Positions 1 through 10,248 of a DNA stretch of 49,611 bases are shown here, in pieces. A model generated the notes under the pieces. It did not search any database. It was not told the DNA's origin and worked only from the letters and a program-made list of their open reading frames with translations. The position numbers were made by a program, and so were the translations under genes. The DNA is from Methylacidiphilaceae bacterium (GTDB lineage Bacteria; Verrucomicrobiota; Verrucomicrobiia; Methylacidiphilales; Methylacidiphilaceae): contig JAQTUK010000002.1 of NCBI GenBank assembly GCA_028710285.1, positions 1 to 49,611 of the forward strand, given 5' to 3'. The number at the start of each line of letters is the position of its first letter. Position 1 is the stretch's first letter.

Positions 1-2067
1 CAAGCTGTTGTTGATATTGGTAAATCCCTGATCGTAGGTCGGCAGCGCCAGATCGGTGTGAAACATGAGCCAGGGTACCGGCTTCAAGTCGAACGTCCCG
101 TAGATCTCGTTCACCGTGTCGGTCGTCGGCATGAGAAGCGTGTTGTACTTCCGATCCCAGTTCGCGTCCGTGAAGAGGGTCAACTCCGCCAGGTCGTAGT
201 TCTGGCCGTTGCGCTGGGTCTGCAGCCGCTGCGACGCCCCTGCCCTCAGGTAGGTCATCCCGAAGAAGGAATCGACCGAGGGATAGTCGATCGGATTGAT
301 GAGGGAAGGCGTAATCGTCGGCATGAGGCTGTCAAAGCCAAGAATGTTGTAGGGATTGCCATAAGGGTTCGGGATGTACTGAAACGTGGCGAAGGGCTGA
401 ATCACGTGCCGCAACCCGTGGATTCCCAGAGCTTCGATGTCCACGTTGTTCCATGTCTTCGACAGCTTGAACGAAGCATCCAGCCCCGCGATAAAGAGCC
501 CGCGATCGAAAGTCAGGTTCGACTGATTCATCAGCGGCATGGGCGCATTGAACGCATTGCCGTAGACGTTCTGATCCGACCAGTAGGTTCCCTCGACGCC
601 GATCCGCGGCGTGAGCGAAAGCCAATGAAAATATTCCCGGGGATAGGAGAGCTGCTGGAGCGTATCCCAGCGCCATCCTCCATAGTTGCTCAGCATGTAG
701 GCGTTGCCCATCCCGTTCTGCTGATAGAAGCGATTGAGGGGAAACCAGGGATAATAGAGCCCGAACAAGTTTCCGGTCAGCGGATTGAGATTCGAGAGCT
801 GCTGCTCGAAGTTGACGACGCTCCAGCGGCTTTCATAGGCGATCGGACTGTGAAAGATCTTGGCCCGGTTGGTCTCGAAATCGAGCTCCGGCAGGCGGTT
901 CAAGCCGTTAAAGAAATCCATCAAGTTATCCTGGACCAGCAGATCGATCGTGAAGCCGGGGTGGTAGTAGTTCAGCCAGGCCACGTTGTTCGGTTGGCGA
1001 TTGGACATGTAGGTGTTGTAGTAAAAGTCCTCGGCGATGTAGGGATCGGTCCAATAGTTCAGGTCCGTCGTCAGAGTGAGCTCATTCGTCAAGGGATAGC
1101 GCTGCTGCAGGCTGGCCATGAAGCGCTCATGACCGACGTCGTAGCGGTTGAGCGACGAATAGTTGAGCAGGTAGCCTTGGTCGTAGGGCAGGCCGAAAAG
1201 GCGCAGATTGCCGTATCCATCCTCGCTCGGCTTATATTGGAAGAGGCTTCCCAACGCGATCCCGCGCTCCGAATAGTAATTGAGCTGGAACGAGGCCTTC
1301 AGCTTCGGATTGAATTTCCAGTTATATGTAACAAGCAAATAATACCCCCAATAAGAGCGATCTCCCGGGATCACATAGAGAGTGTTCGAGTCGCCATCGA
1401 GAGATTGACTGACCGCGGGAAGCCAGAGAACGGGAATGCGATTGAGGTAGAACACGACGTCCCGCATCAGCATGCGGTCTCCCGTATAGATATCCATCGT
1501 GCGGGCCTTCATCTGGAGCCCGGGCTTTTCTCGATTCTCGACCGTGGCCATGCCCCGGTCGACATGATAATGGTCGGTTTCCGGCGTGGTCAGCTTTTGA
1601 CCGGTCGCCAGGATGGGAAGATCGACGAGTCCCCAGTCGCTAGCCGTGATCGCCTTGGTGTCGATGTTGAAGACCATGTGGACGGCCCGAAAGATCTTTT
1701 CGCCCGTGTAGACACGGACGTTTCCGTCGGCGAAGACGTTGCGCGTGCGGTTGTCGAAGCTGACCCGATCCGCGTACAGGGTGGTATCCCCGTATCGAAC
1801 GACCGCATTCCCTTCCGCCGTCGCGATTCCCCCGACGAAATGCGTCTCCTGTGCATTGATTTCGATCGGCTGCTGGCCGGGCGGTGTGGCGCCCGGATCG
1901 CCGGACCCAGGAGGAGACGCCGACCAGAGGCGGGCTTCGGGCCAGGCCAGGAGGAAGAGAGCGAGAAGGATTGGGGAGAGGCGGAGCCATCCCAGCCAGG
2001 GAAGGGAGGGGAGATCGACCCCTCCATCGGGAGCGATTCCTTGTCTTCCGGCTCGTCTGGATGCCAT
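1..2067 (-). CDS. lptD: LPS-assembly protein LptD (OstA), C-terminus truncated by window edge
   Basis: Minus-strand frame from ATG at 2067 reads MASRRAGRQG...LGWLRLSPILLALFLLAW (signal-like) then QQPIEINAQETHFVGGIATAEGNAVVRYGDTTLYADRVSFDNRTRNVFADGNVRVYTGEKIFRAVHMVFNIDTKA, typical of the OstA domain. The frame is absent from the ORF track, presumably because it has no stop inside the window. Confidence 0.82.
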   Translation of the reverse strand, partial: MASRRAGRQGIAPDGGVDLPSLPWLGWLRLSPILLALFLLAWPEARLWSASPPGSGDPGATPPGQQPIEINAQETHFVGGIATAEGNAVVRYGDTTLYADRVSFDNRTRNVFADGNVRVYTGEKIFRAVHMVFNIDTKAITASDWGLVDLPILATGQKLTTPETDHYHVDRGMATVENREKPGLQMKARTMDIYTGDRMLMRDVVFYLNRIPVLWLPAVSQSLDGDSNTLYVIPGDRSYWGYYLLVTYNWKFNPKLKASFQLNYYSERGIALGSLFQYKPSEDGYGNLRLFGLPYDQGYLLNYSSLNRYDVGHERFMASLQQRYPLTNELTLTTDLNYWTDPYIAEDFYYNTYMSNRQPNNVAWLNYYHPGFTIDLLVQDNLMDFFNGLNRLPELDFETNRAKIFHSPIAYESRWSVVNFEQQLSNLNPLTGNLFGLYYPWFPLNRFYQQNGMGNAYMLSNYGGWRWDTLQQLSYPREYFHWLSLTPRIGVEGTYWSDQNVYGNAFNAPMPLMNQSNLTFDRGLFIAGLDASFKLSKTWNNVDIEALGIHGLRHVIQPFATFQYIPNPYGNPYNILGFDSLMPTITPSLINPIDYPSVDSFFGMTYLRAGASQRLQTQRNGQNYDLAELTLFTDANWDRKYNTLLMPTTDTVNEIYGTFDLKPVPWLMFHTDLALPTYDQGFTNINNSL

Positions 2068-2119
2068 ATTTCCTCTACCCCCCCTGGGGACGTTCCAAGG
2101 AAGGAGAGCCCCACCGCTT

Positions 2120-3310
2120 CTATGCCTCTTTCCCGTTTTTCGAGGCGAAGCGAACGATGAGATCGACCACTCGGTGGATCTCCTCGGAGGACAAGCCGGG
2201 AAAGATCGGAAGGGCCAGCGACTCACGGGCAAGAAGCTCAGCAACCGGAAGCTCGTCGACTTCCCTGTCCCTGTCAAGAAAACAGGGCTGCCGGTGGAGG
2301 GGCAGCGGATAATAGACTTCGCTTTGCACGCCCTCCTCCGAGAGGAATCGACGCAAGCCATCCCGGTCGGCGGGATAGCGGATCACATATTGGTTCCAGG
2401 TATGCTCACCCGCCGTGTTGCGCGGCAAAAGGAGTTGGCTTGCGACCTTTGGCGCCGTCCTTTCCTCCCCATGGCAGCGGCAGGGCTCCGGACAGAGAGC
2501 GGCAATGCCGCTCGCCAGGAATGCTTCCTCGTAGAGTTCCGCATTGCGCCGGCGCCCCTCCAGCGCGGCCTCGACGCTCGGCAACCGGGCCCGCAGGAAG
2601 GCGGCTTGGAGCGCATCGATTCGGAAATTCCCCCCGATCCACTCGTGCCGATACTTGACGCGGGATCCGTGCACGCGGAGCGCCCGAATCCTTTCGGCCA
2701 GCGCTCCATCCTGCGTGGTCACCAGGCCCGCATCCCCCAGGGCTCCCAAGTTCTTCGTGGGAAAAAAGGAGAAACAGCCCAGGAGTCCCCTTCCTCCCAC
2801 TCTCTGACCATCGGAACTCGCTCCGAAGGCTTGAGCCGCATCCTCGATCACGGCGATCCCGTTCTCGCGTCCAACCGCTAGAAGGTTCGTCATCGCCGCC
2901 GGCTGGCCGAAGAGGTGAACCGGAATCACGGCCCTCGTTTTCGGGGTGAGCTTCCTCTTTACCTCTTGCGGAGAAAGATTCCAGCAGCCGGGGCAGGAAT
3001 CGGCGAAGACCGGTTTCGCCCCGACCCGCGCAATCGATCCCGCCGTGGCAAAGAAGGTGTAGGCGGGACAGATCACCTCGTCGCCCGGACCGATCTCCAA
3101 GGCTTGCAGCGAAAGGAGCAGGGCATCGGTACCGGAAGAAACCCCGATCGCGTGAGCAACGCCAAGAAAATCCGCGCACTCCCTCTCGAAAGCGGCGACC
3201 TCCTCGCCCAGGATGAATTGCCCGCTTTCCAACACTCGTCGGAAGGCAGCCTCCAACCGCCCCTTTTCCTCGGGAGCGATCCGACCAAAATCGAGCAAGG
3301 GAATTCGCAT
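2120..3310 (-). CDS. DegT/DnrJ/EryC1/StrS family PLP-dependent sugar aminotransferase
   Basis: [10 protein letters not shown]...GVSSGTDALLLSLQALEIGPGDEVICPAYTFFATAGSI...EDAAQAFGA...GCFSFFPTKNLGALGDAG; start overlaps the rmlA stop by 1 nt. Confidence 0.9.
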   Translation of the reverse strand: MRIPLLDFGRIAPEEKGRLEAAFRRVLESGQFILGEEVAAFERECADFLGVAHAIGVSSGTDALLLSLQALEIGPGDEVICPAYTFFATAGSIARVGAKPVFADSCPGCWNLSPQEVKRKLTPKTRAVIPVHLFGQPAAMTNLLAVGRENGIAVIEDAAQAFGASSDGQRVGGRGLLGCFSFFPTKNLGALGDAGLVTTQDGALAERIRALRVHGSRVKYRHEWIGGNFRIDALQAAFLRARLPSVEAALEGRRRNAELYEEAFLASGIAALCPEPCRCHGEERTAPKVASQLLLPRNTAGEHTWNQYVIRYPADRDGLRRFLSEEGVQSEVYYPLPLHRQPCFLDRDREVDELPVAELLARESLALPIFPGLSSEEIHRVVDLIVRFASKNGKEA

Positions 3311-4212
3311 CAGGAAGGCTCCGCTAGCCGGCGATCGTCCTCCTCGACGAGTTTTCGGAGATAGTCGCCATACGCGGAGCTGCCCATGCGTCGAGCCTGC
3401 GCAAGGACGGCCTCACGGTCAATCCATCCCTTGCTCCAGGCGATTTCCTCCAAGCAGGCGATTTTCAATCCTTGCCGATGCTCGATCGCCCTCACGAAGG
3501 CGCTGGCATCAGCCAGGGCGTCATGGGTTCCCGTGTCGAGCCAGGCGATCCCTCGGCTCAGGATTTGCACGCGCAGCGTCCCCTCTGCGAGATAACGGCG
3601 GTTGAGATCGGTGATCTCGAGCTCTCCGCGAGCCGACGGGACGAGGGCACGCGCAAATTCGGACGCCCTTCCGTCATAGAAGTAGAGACCGGGAACGGCA
3701 TAGGCTGACTTCGGGCGCTTGGGTTTTTCCTCGAGCGAAAGCACCCTTCCGCTCTCATCGAATTCGACGACGCCATATGCCGTGGGATCGGAGACCCGAT
3801 AGGCAAAGATCGTCGCGCCCTCTTGGGCCGTGGAGATGCGGCCGAGCGTCCCGCTCAAGCTGTGTCCATAGAGGAGGTTGTCTCCGAGCACCAGGCACGA
3901 AGGCCTTCCGGCCAGAAACGCCTCGCCGATCACGAAGGCCTGCGCCAAGCCTTCCGGGCGAGGCTGCTCCGCATAGGACAAGCGCAAGCCGAAGGCTCCT
4001 CCGTCTCCTAACAGTCGCTCGAAGAGAGGACGGTCGCTCGGCGTCGAGATGATCAGGATGTCCCGAATGTTGGCGATCAGGAGCACCGAGAGGGCATAAT
4101 GAATCATCGGCTTGTCATAGATCGTCAAAAGCTGCTTGCTCACCGAAAGCGTGGCCGGATAGAGGCGAGTCCCCAATCCGCCCGCCAGCACGATCCCTCG
4201 TCGTTCTCCCAT
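3310..4212 (-). CDS. rmlA: Glucose-1-phosphate thymidylyltransferase
   Basis: [45 protein letters not shown]...[12 protein letters not shown] at 4212 preferred over the longer ORF start at 4566, which overlaps rmlB. Confidence 0.92.
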   Translation of the reverse strand: MGERRGIVLAGGLGTRLYPATLSVSKQLLTIYDKPMIHYALSVLLIANIRDILIISTPSDRPLFERLLGDGGAFGLRLSYAEQPRPEGLAQAFVIGEAFLAGRPSCLVLGDNLLYGHSLSGTLGRISTAQEGATIFAYRVSDPTAYGVVEFDESGRVLSLEEKPKRPKSAYAVPGLYFYDGRASEFARALVPSARGELEITDLNRRYLAEGTLRVQILSRGIAWLDTGTHDALADASAFVRAIEHRQGLKIACLEEIAWSKGWIDREAVLAQARRMGSSAYGDYLRKLVEEDDRRLAEPS

Positions 4213-4213
4213 G

Positions 4214-5296
4214 TCAGCCTCGAAGGAGTCCAAGCCGCTCCCGTGCAAAGCCGCCCCGTCGAACTCCTTCGCACCACTCTCCATTCTCCCAATACCACTC
4301 GATCGTTCGGCGCAGGCCGTCCTCCAGCGTCTCCCGCGGCTTCCAGCCCAACTCCCGCCGGATCTTTCCGGAGTCCACCGCATAGCGGAAGTCGTGCCCC
4401 GGACGGTCGGCGACATAGGCAATCCGCTCGCGGTAGGACTGCCCGGAGGGACGAGGGCGAATCGCGTCCGCCAGATCGCACAGCTGTTCCACGAGCTCCC
4501 GATTCGAGCATCCGGCACCACTGCCGATGTGATAGGTCTCTCCCGGCTTTCCTTGAAGAAGAACATCGCGGAGGGCCCGGCAGTGATCCTCCACGTAGAT
4601 CCAATCCCGCCGATTGCTGCCGTCCCCGTAGATCGGGAGCGGTTTTTCCTCCAGGATATTCAGGATCATGAGCGGAATCATCTTCTCCGGGAACTGCCGG
4701 GGCCCGTAGTTGTTCGAGCAGTGGGTCACCATAGCGGGAAAGCCGAAGGTCCTGGCATAGGCTCGCACGAAATGATCCGATGCCGCTTTCGAAGCGGCGT
4801 AAGGGCTCGAGGGGTCATAAGGGGCTCCCTCCGGAGTCGGCTCTTCCTCGGCCGCGAGCGATCCATACACCTCGTCGGTGGAGACGTGGAGAAACCGAAA
4901 TCGCGCCTTTTCCTCGCCCTGGAGTTCCTGCCAATAGCGCCACGCGGCTTCGAGAAGCCGCCAGGATCCCACCACGTTGGTTTCGACGAAGGGTTGCGCA
5001 CTCTCGATCGAACGATCGACATGGGTTTCCGCCGCAAAATGGATGACTGCGGCAATCCGGTTCTCCCGCAGGAGACGACCGACGAGCCCCTGGTCCCCGA
5101 TCTCTCCCTGCACGAACTGGTGGGCCTCCCCATCCGGCAGTCCGACAAGATTCTCCCTTCTTCCCGCATAGGCGAGCTTGTCGAGGGTCACCGCTTTCTC
5201 CGGCCGCGGCCCCTCGTTAAAAAGAAGATGGAGAAAGTTCGACCCGATGAATCCCGCCCCTCCCGTAATCAGCCAACGTCCCGCCTGCTCCATCAC
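4214..5296 (-). CDS. rmlB: dTDP-glucose 4,6-dehydratase
   Basis: [19 protein letters not shown]...[13 protein letters not shown]...[11 protein letters not shown]...[22 protein letters not shown]. Confidence 0.93.
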   Translation of the reverse strand: MMEQAGRWLITGGAGFIGSNFLHLLFNEGPRPEKAVTLDKLAYAGRRENLVGLPDGEAHQFVQGEIGDQGLVGRLLRENRIAAVIHFAAETHVDRSIESAQPFVETNVVGSWRLLEAAWRYWQELQGEEKARFRFLHVSTDEVYGSLAAEEEPTPEGAPYDPSSPYAASKAASDHFVRAYARTFGFPAMVTHCSNNYGPRQFPEKMIPLMILNILEEKPLPIYGDGSNRRDWIYVEDHCRALRDVLLQGKPGETYHIGSGAGCSNRELVEQLCDLADAIRPRPSGQSYRERIAYVADRPGHDFRYAVDSGKIRRELGWKPRETLEDGLRRTIEWYWENGEWCEGVRRGGFARERLGLLRG

Positions 5297-5317
5297 CCTT
5301 CTCCCCGCCTTTCTCCG

Positions 5318-6238
5318 CTACGCCGCCGCCTCTGCCTGCCAATGGTTCCACGCCCGCTCCACCGCTTCGTGAACCTCTTCCAGGTGAATGCCCACTCCCT
5401 GGAGCTTGGTGCTGTCGAGAACGCAATTGGAGCGTGGGGCGCGCGCCACCTTCCGAAAGGCTTCCTCTCCCGGGAAAAAAGCAAAGCGCTTCCCCGCCCC
5501 GATCAGCTGCCGGCCGAAGGGAGAGCGCTCCAGGAGTTCGACGACTTCGCGCGTGGTCACCGACCCCGGATTGACCACGTTGTAGATCCCGAACGGGGCG
5601 CGCCGATCCCAGCATTCGATCGCCGCCCGAACAAAGTCGTCGACCTGGGAGAGAGAGTTCCGGACATCGAGGAGGCGTTCATAGCGCAAGAGCTTGGTCA
5701 GGTAATTCTTGGAGGAGTCGACCTCGTTAAACGGGATGCGCAGCCTCCAGAGATAACAACCGCCGGCATCCGCCAGGATCTCCTCCCCGAGGGCCTTGGT
5801 TCCGCTGTAGAAGCTGCTGTTGTTGGTCCGAAAGCAGAAGTTGGGCGGATCTTCCTCCCGGAAACCGAGCCGCTCTCCCTCCGGCCCGGCACCCCGGTCG
5901 CCCGTATAGAGGCAGCCGGACGAGACGTGTCCCCAGGGCAACTCACGCTCCGCGCAGACGCGCGCCAACACTCCGGGAAGTGCGGCGTTTCCCAGCAGGC
6001 ATTCGGTCTTGTGATCCTCGCACGCGTCGACGTTCGGCCGGCCGGTATATCCGGCCGCGTTGATGAGGAAGCTCGGCTTGACCTCTCCCAGAAAGCCGGC
6101 GATCGAATCCGGACGCAGGAGGTCGACCTCTTTGCGAGACGGTGCCACGTAAGCGATGCCCCGGCGGAGGAGATGCCGCTGGAAGGCCTTCCCCACATAT
6201 CCCGATCCGCCGAAAAGGACGATTGTTTCTGAAGCCAT
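5318..6238 (-). CDS. RmlD-like extended-SDR protein, most like the NRS/ER bifunctional nucleotide-4-keto-rhamnose 3,5-epimerase/4-reductase
   Basis: MASETIVLFGGSGYVGKAF...INAAGYTGRPNVDACEDHKTE...SSGCLYTGDR...GFREEDPPNF...FYSGTKALGEEIL...RIPFNEVDSSKNYLTKLLRYERLLDVRNSLSQVDDFVRAAIE...GIYNVVNPGSVTTREVVELL...ARAPRSNCVLDSTKL. ATG at 6238 chosen at the Rossmann motif. Confidence 0.8.
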   Translation of the reverse strand: MASETIVLFGGSGYVGKAFQRHLLRRGIAYVAPSRKEVDLLRPDSIAGFLGEVKPSFLINAAGYTGRPNVDACEDHKTECLLGNAALPGVLARVCAERELPWGHVSSGCLYTGDRGAGPEGERLGFREEDPPNFCFRTNNSSFYSGTKALGEEILADAGGCYLWRLRIPFNEVDSSKNYLTKLLRYERLLDVRNSLSQVDDFVRAAIECWDRRAPFGIYNVVNPGSVTTREVVELLERSPFGRQLIGAGKRFAFFPGEEAFRKVARAPRSNCVLDSTKLQGVGIHLEEVHEAVERAWNHWQAEAAA

Positions 6239-6389
6239 CCTCTCTCCTGATCTTCCGTTCTCTGATGCCAAACGCCCCGTTTGGGCGGCCCATTCTCTCC
6301 AAGAGGGACCGTTTGCGCAAGCTACCATCGTTCAACGAAGAAATTGCTTCCTCTGGACAGATCGATTATTTCCTAGAAGAGAAAACGTT

Positions 6390-7496
6390 ATGTTGCGCGC
6401 CGGAATCGTCGGACTGCCCAACGTGGGAAAGAGCACACTCTTCAACGCCCTCACGAAGAGTCACAAGGCGGAAGCGGCAAACTATCCATTCTGCACCATT
6501 ACTCCCAACGTCGGCGTCGTCGAGGTGCCCGACCCTCGGCTGGTCCGCCTCGCCGAACTCTCCCGCTCGCAGCGGGTCATCCCGGCGGCGATCGAGCTGG
6601 TCGATATCGCCGGATTGGTGGCGGGAGCCAGTCAAGGAGAGGGTCTGGGAAATCAGTTCCTCGCCCATATCCGCGAAGTGGATGCGGTCATCCACCTGGT
6701 GCGCTGCTTCCCGGGTTCGGAGGTCCACCATGTGGCAGGCTCGATCGACCCGGTCCGGGACATCGAAGTCATTCACACGGAACTCGCCCTTGCCGATCTG
6801 TCCACCCTGGAACGCCAGCGGGAGAAGACACGAAAAGGGCCGCAGCCCCGCGCCGACGCCCGCGTATCGCGTGTGAACGAGTTGTTGGAAAAAGCGACGG
6901 AGATCCTCAACCAGGGCGCTCCGCTCTTCTCGGAAAGATGGACGGTCGAAGAGAAGGAAGCTCTGCGGCCCTTCACGCTGCTGACGATGAAACCCACGCT
7001 CTACGCGTGCAACGTGGCGGAAGAGGCGCTTTGCCAAGGAATCAAGAATCCGCTCGTCCAGGCGGTCGCGCACTTCCTGGAAGGCCGGAGCGATTCCGAG
7101 CTCGTCGTTCTCTCCTCCCAGTTGGAGGCCGAGCTCCCCAACCTGCTCCCGGAAGAACGGCAATCCTATCTTCAGACCCTCGGAGTCTCCGAAAGCGGGG
7201 TCGACAGCCTGATCCGTGCGACTTATCGCCTGCTCGGCCTTCGCACCTATTTCACCGCCGGGGAGAAGGAGACAAGGGCTTGGACGATTCGTGCGGGTGA
7301 CCGAGCCCCCCAGGCCGCCGGGGTGATTCATTCCGACTTCGAGCGCGGGTTTATTGCCGCGGAATGCGCTTCTTTCGAGGACATGGATCGCTTCCGCTCC
7401 TTCCCTCGGCTTCGGGAAGCGGGGAAGCTGCGCGTCGAGGGCAAGGACTACGTCGTTGCGGACGGCGATGTGATCGAGTTTCGCTTTAACGTCTAG
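6390..7496 (+). CDS. ychF: Redox-regulated ATPase/GTPase YchF (OLA1)
   Basis: [51 protein letters not shown]...[34 protein letters not shown]-terminal TGS-like [25 protein letters not shown]. Confidence 0.95.
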   Translation: MLRAGIVGLPNVGKSTLFNALTKSHKAEAANYPFCTITPNVGVVEVPDPRLVRLAELSRSQRVIPAAIELVDIAGLVAGASQGEGLGNQFLAHIREVDAVIHLVRCFPGSEVHHVAGSIDPVRDIEVIHTELALADLSTLERQREKTRKGPQPRADARVSRVNELLEKATEILNQGAPLFSERWTVEEKEALRPFTLLTMKPTLYACNVAEEALCQGIKNPLVQAVAHFLEGRSDSELVVLSSQLEAELPNLLPEERQSYLQTLGVSESGVDSLIRATYRLLGLRTYFTAGEKETRAWTIRAGDRAPQAAGVIHSDFERGFIAAECASFEDMDRFRSFPRLREAGKLRVEGKDYVVADGDVIEFRFNV

Positions 7497-7502
7497 TCCC
7501 TC

Positions 7503-8366
7503 ATGCCGGTCCCCCTCGCTCTTCTTCGGCGCCGGGCTTTCCTCGTCCTGGCCCTCGCCGGGTCCTTGCAGGCGCTGCCGAGCCTTGCCCAAGGCGATCC
7601 GCCGCTCCCCTCGATGGGAGGAGATCTGCCGGATGGCGTCCGGATCGCACAGCAGGAGGAGAGGGCACTGCCTGCGCAGAGAGTCGATCCGGAGACCCTG
7701 CGCAAGCTGGAAAGGCAGGCCGAGAAGGAGAGGGCGCGGCAGGAGAAAGAGGTGAGGAAGGCCGCGGAACGCGAGCGCAAGCGCGTGGAGAAGGAACGAC
7801 GGGAACAGGAGAAGGCGATGCGCCTAAATCCGAGGCCGCCCTCCTCCCCCCAGCCGCCGGTTCGGGTCGCGACGCCAGTTCGGCCGCAGGCGCCTCCCCG
7901 GGTTCTCGCCGCAATCTGGTCGCAGCTGGTACCCTCGCAAAGGATCACCTCCCTGGTCATCCATGTGCGACAGCAAAAGCTCTACGTCTACCAAGGGAAG
8001 AAGCTCGCGGCCATCGCTCCGATCTGCACCGGGAATGCCACGCATCCAACCCCCATGGGACGCTTCACCATCGTTCAAAAGGACCGCAACCATCTGTCGA
8101 ACCGGTACGGCTGCTTCGTCGACAATGCAACGGGCCGGATCGTCGACGGCAACGCCATCCTCGGGCAGCCCGCCCCTGCGGGCACGCATTACGAAGCCGC
8201 CGAAATGCCCCACTTCCTGCGCATCACGTCGGATGGGGTCGGGCTTCACGGCGGCTACCTCCCCGGATTTGCCGCATCCCACGGATGCATCCGCCTGCCG
8301 AAGAGCTTCGCCTCCGAGATCTTCGAGCTCGTTCAGGACGGAACTCCGGTGTCGGTCGTCGAGTAA
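7503..8366 (+). CDS. Secreted L,D-transpeptidase (YkuD domain) with charged linker
   Basis: N-terminal signal-like sequence, Lys/Arg/Glu-rich linker, then HVRQQKLYVYQGKKL...GNATHPTPMGRFTI...GVGLHGGYLPGFAASHGCIRLPKSFA (HGx...SHGCIR catalytic motif). Confidence 0.9.
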   Translation: MPVPLALLRRRAFLVLALAGSLQALPSLAQGDPPLPSMGGDLPDGVRIAQQEERALPAQRVDPETLRKLERQAEKERARQEKEVRKAAERERKRVEKERREQEKAMRLNPRPPSSPQPPVRVATPVRPQAPPRVLAAIWSQLVPSQRITSLVIHVRQQKLYVYQGKKLAAIAPICTGNATHPTPMGRFTIVQKDRNHLSNRYGCFVDNATGRIVDGNAILGQPAPAGTHYEAAEMPHFLRITSDGVGLHGGYLPGFAASHGCIRLPKSFASEIFELVQDGTPVSVVE

Positions 8367-8389
8367 GCGGCTCCTCGCAGCAGCGGGTA

Positions 8390-10177
8390 TCAGGGAAAAT
8401 CGCAACCGCCGGGCGAGCCGGTTCTCCCGAACCGTCGTTGCAGCTCTCCGAAAGAACACTCGATCCACGTCGGCCGCCCATGCGGACAGGTGTCGGGATT
8501 CCGACAGGCAAAAAGATCTTCCAGCAGCCGCGCAACCTCCGCTGGGGAAAGGCGGTCATGGGCTTTGACCGCCCGCCGGCAGACGATCCCGGCCAGCATC
8601 TCCGCCTCCGCCCTCCCGATCGCGCAAGTTCCCTTTCGATCGGCGAGATCGGCGGCCAGCCTTTGCAGGAAGGAGACGAGATCCAGGGAGGCCAACCGCG
8701 CGGGAACCGCCTCCACCGCGAACGCCCCCCCGCCCAGCTCGCCCAGCTCCAAGCCCAGCCGGCATAAAGCCGGAAGCTCCTCGGCCAGCGCCGCGGCGTC
8801 GCGCGCCGGCAGCGTTACGACTACCGGCTGGAGGAGAGGCTGCCTTCCGTTCCCCTGGCTCTCCCAGATGGACAGGAGCCTTTCAAAGAGAATCCGTTCG
8901 TGGGCGGCATGCTGGTCGACCAAAACGAGGCCTCCGCCTGTCTCCACCAGCAGGTAGAGCGAGCCCAGGACCCCGATCACACGGCCTCCCATTCCCGGAC
9001 GGTCCGCGGCCTCGCCCGAATCGGCTTCGACAAGCGGAGGCAGCTCGCCCTGAACCGAAAGCGCGAAGCTGGCTTCGCCTCTTCCCGGGCCGGAGGCGGC
9101 CGTGGGGCTCTCCGAGCGGTAGCCGGCTCCGGCGTCCTCCGCCACGGCACGAGGGAAAGCGGGCTCGGGAAACGAGACCGAAGACCCCCGCCCCAGGCTT
9201 TGCCCGACGGTCTCGACAAGGAGGCTCCAGATTTCTCGTTCTTCCCGGAATCGAATCTCCCGCTTCGCCGGATGGACATTGGGGTCGATCCGGGCCGGAT
9301 CGATTTCCAACCAGAGGACGGCGGTGGGATAGAGGCCCCGCAAGAGCGAGTGGCGGTATCCCTCTTGCAGGGCCGCCGAGATCATCCGGCTTTCCACCGG
9401 CCTGCGGTTCACGAAGAAAAGCTGCTCTTCCCGGCTGGGCCGCCCGATGCCAGGACGGCTCAGAAAGCCGGAGAGAGAAAGACCCGTCCGGCTCCATTGC
9501 AAGGGCAAGAGCGACTCGACCCAGTCGGCGCCGAAAATGGCCGCCAATCGATCCTCCCTGGACGCAGCCGGAGGCCACGTCGTTCCCTCCCCTCGGCTTC
9601 CGTGCCGGAAACGAAACGCGGTCGAGGGCTGCGCGATCGCCGCGCGCACGACCTGCCGCTGCAGATGGGCCTGCTCTCGGAGAGGAGAGCGCAGAAAGCT
9701 CCGTCGCGCCGGGAGGCGCGCAAAGAGGGACCGGACTTGAATGGTCGTCCCCCGATCCCTCCCGATCTCTCGAACCGAAATCAACTTTCCCGCCTCGACC
9801 GCCACCTCGGTACCCACAGGCTCGCCTTCTTCCCGAGTCTGGAGCAGAAATGAGCTGACCGAAGCGATCGTCGGAATGGCCTCGCCCCGGAAGCCGTAGG
9901 ATCGCAGCCGACTCAAATCCTCGAAACGTTCCAGCTTGCTCGTCGCGTAGCGCTCCAAGCAGAGAAGCGCATCCTCCTTTCCCATGCCGCAACCATTGTC
10001 GGAGACTTGGATCAAGGCAGCACCGCCTCCCTGGGTGAGCAGATCAATCTCCGTGGCACCGGCATCGAGCGAGTTTTCCAGGAGTTCCTTGACCACCGAC
10101 GCAGGGCGCTCCACCACCTCTCCGGCGGCAATCTGAGAGGCGAGCGCCTCCGGCAGAACGCGGATTTTCCTTGCCAT
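8390..10177 (-). CDS. mutL: DNA mismatch repair protein MutL
   Basis: MARKIRVLPEALASQIAAGEVVERPASVVKELLENSLDAGATEID...DNGCGM...GFRGEA; C-terminus has DQHAAHERILFE and CPHGRP, typical of endonuclease-type MutL. Confidence 0.95.
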   Translation of the reverse strand: MARKIRVLPEALASQIAAGEVVERPASVVKELLENSLDAGATEIDLLTQGGGAALIQVSDNGCGMGKEDALLCLERYATSKLERFEDLSRLRSYGFRGEAIPTIASVSSFLLQTREEGEPVGTEVAVEAGKLISVREIGRDRGTTIQVRSLFARLPARRSFLRSPLREQAHLQRQVVRAAIAQPSTAFRFRHGSRGEGTTWPPAASREDRLAAIFGADWVESLLPLQWSRTGLSLSGFLSRPGIGRPSREEQLFFVNRRPVESRMISAALQEGYRHSLLRGLYPTAVLWLEIDPARIDPNVHPAKREIRFREEREIWSLLVETVGQSLGRGSSVSFPEPAFPRAVAEDAGAGYRSESPTAASGPGRGEASFALSVQGELPPLVEADSGEAADRPGMGGRVIGVLGSLYLLVETGGGLVLVDQHAAHERILFERLLSIWESQGNGRQPLLQPVVVTLPARDAAALAEELPALCRLGLELGELGGGAFAVEAVPARLASLDLVSFLQRLAADLADRKGTCAIGRAEAEMLAGIVCRRAVKAHDRLSPAEVARLLEDLFACRNPDTCPHGRPTWIECSFGELQRRFGRTGSPGGCDFP

Positions 10178-10248
10178 GGCTTCTCCGCCAGCTTCGCTCG
10201 CCCGCTCGGCTTGTGCGAATCGATTTTTTTTGCTTTCTCTTGCCGAGC

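Noticed and set aside
58-2160. 700-aa plus-strand ORF
   Set aside because: Antisense to lptD, whose minus-strand frame gives recognisable OstA sequence. No protein family is recognisable in the plus frame.
4211-6232. 673-aa plus-strand ORF
   Set aside because: Antisense shadow of rmlB and the NRS/ER-like gene.
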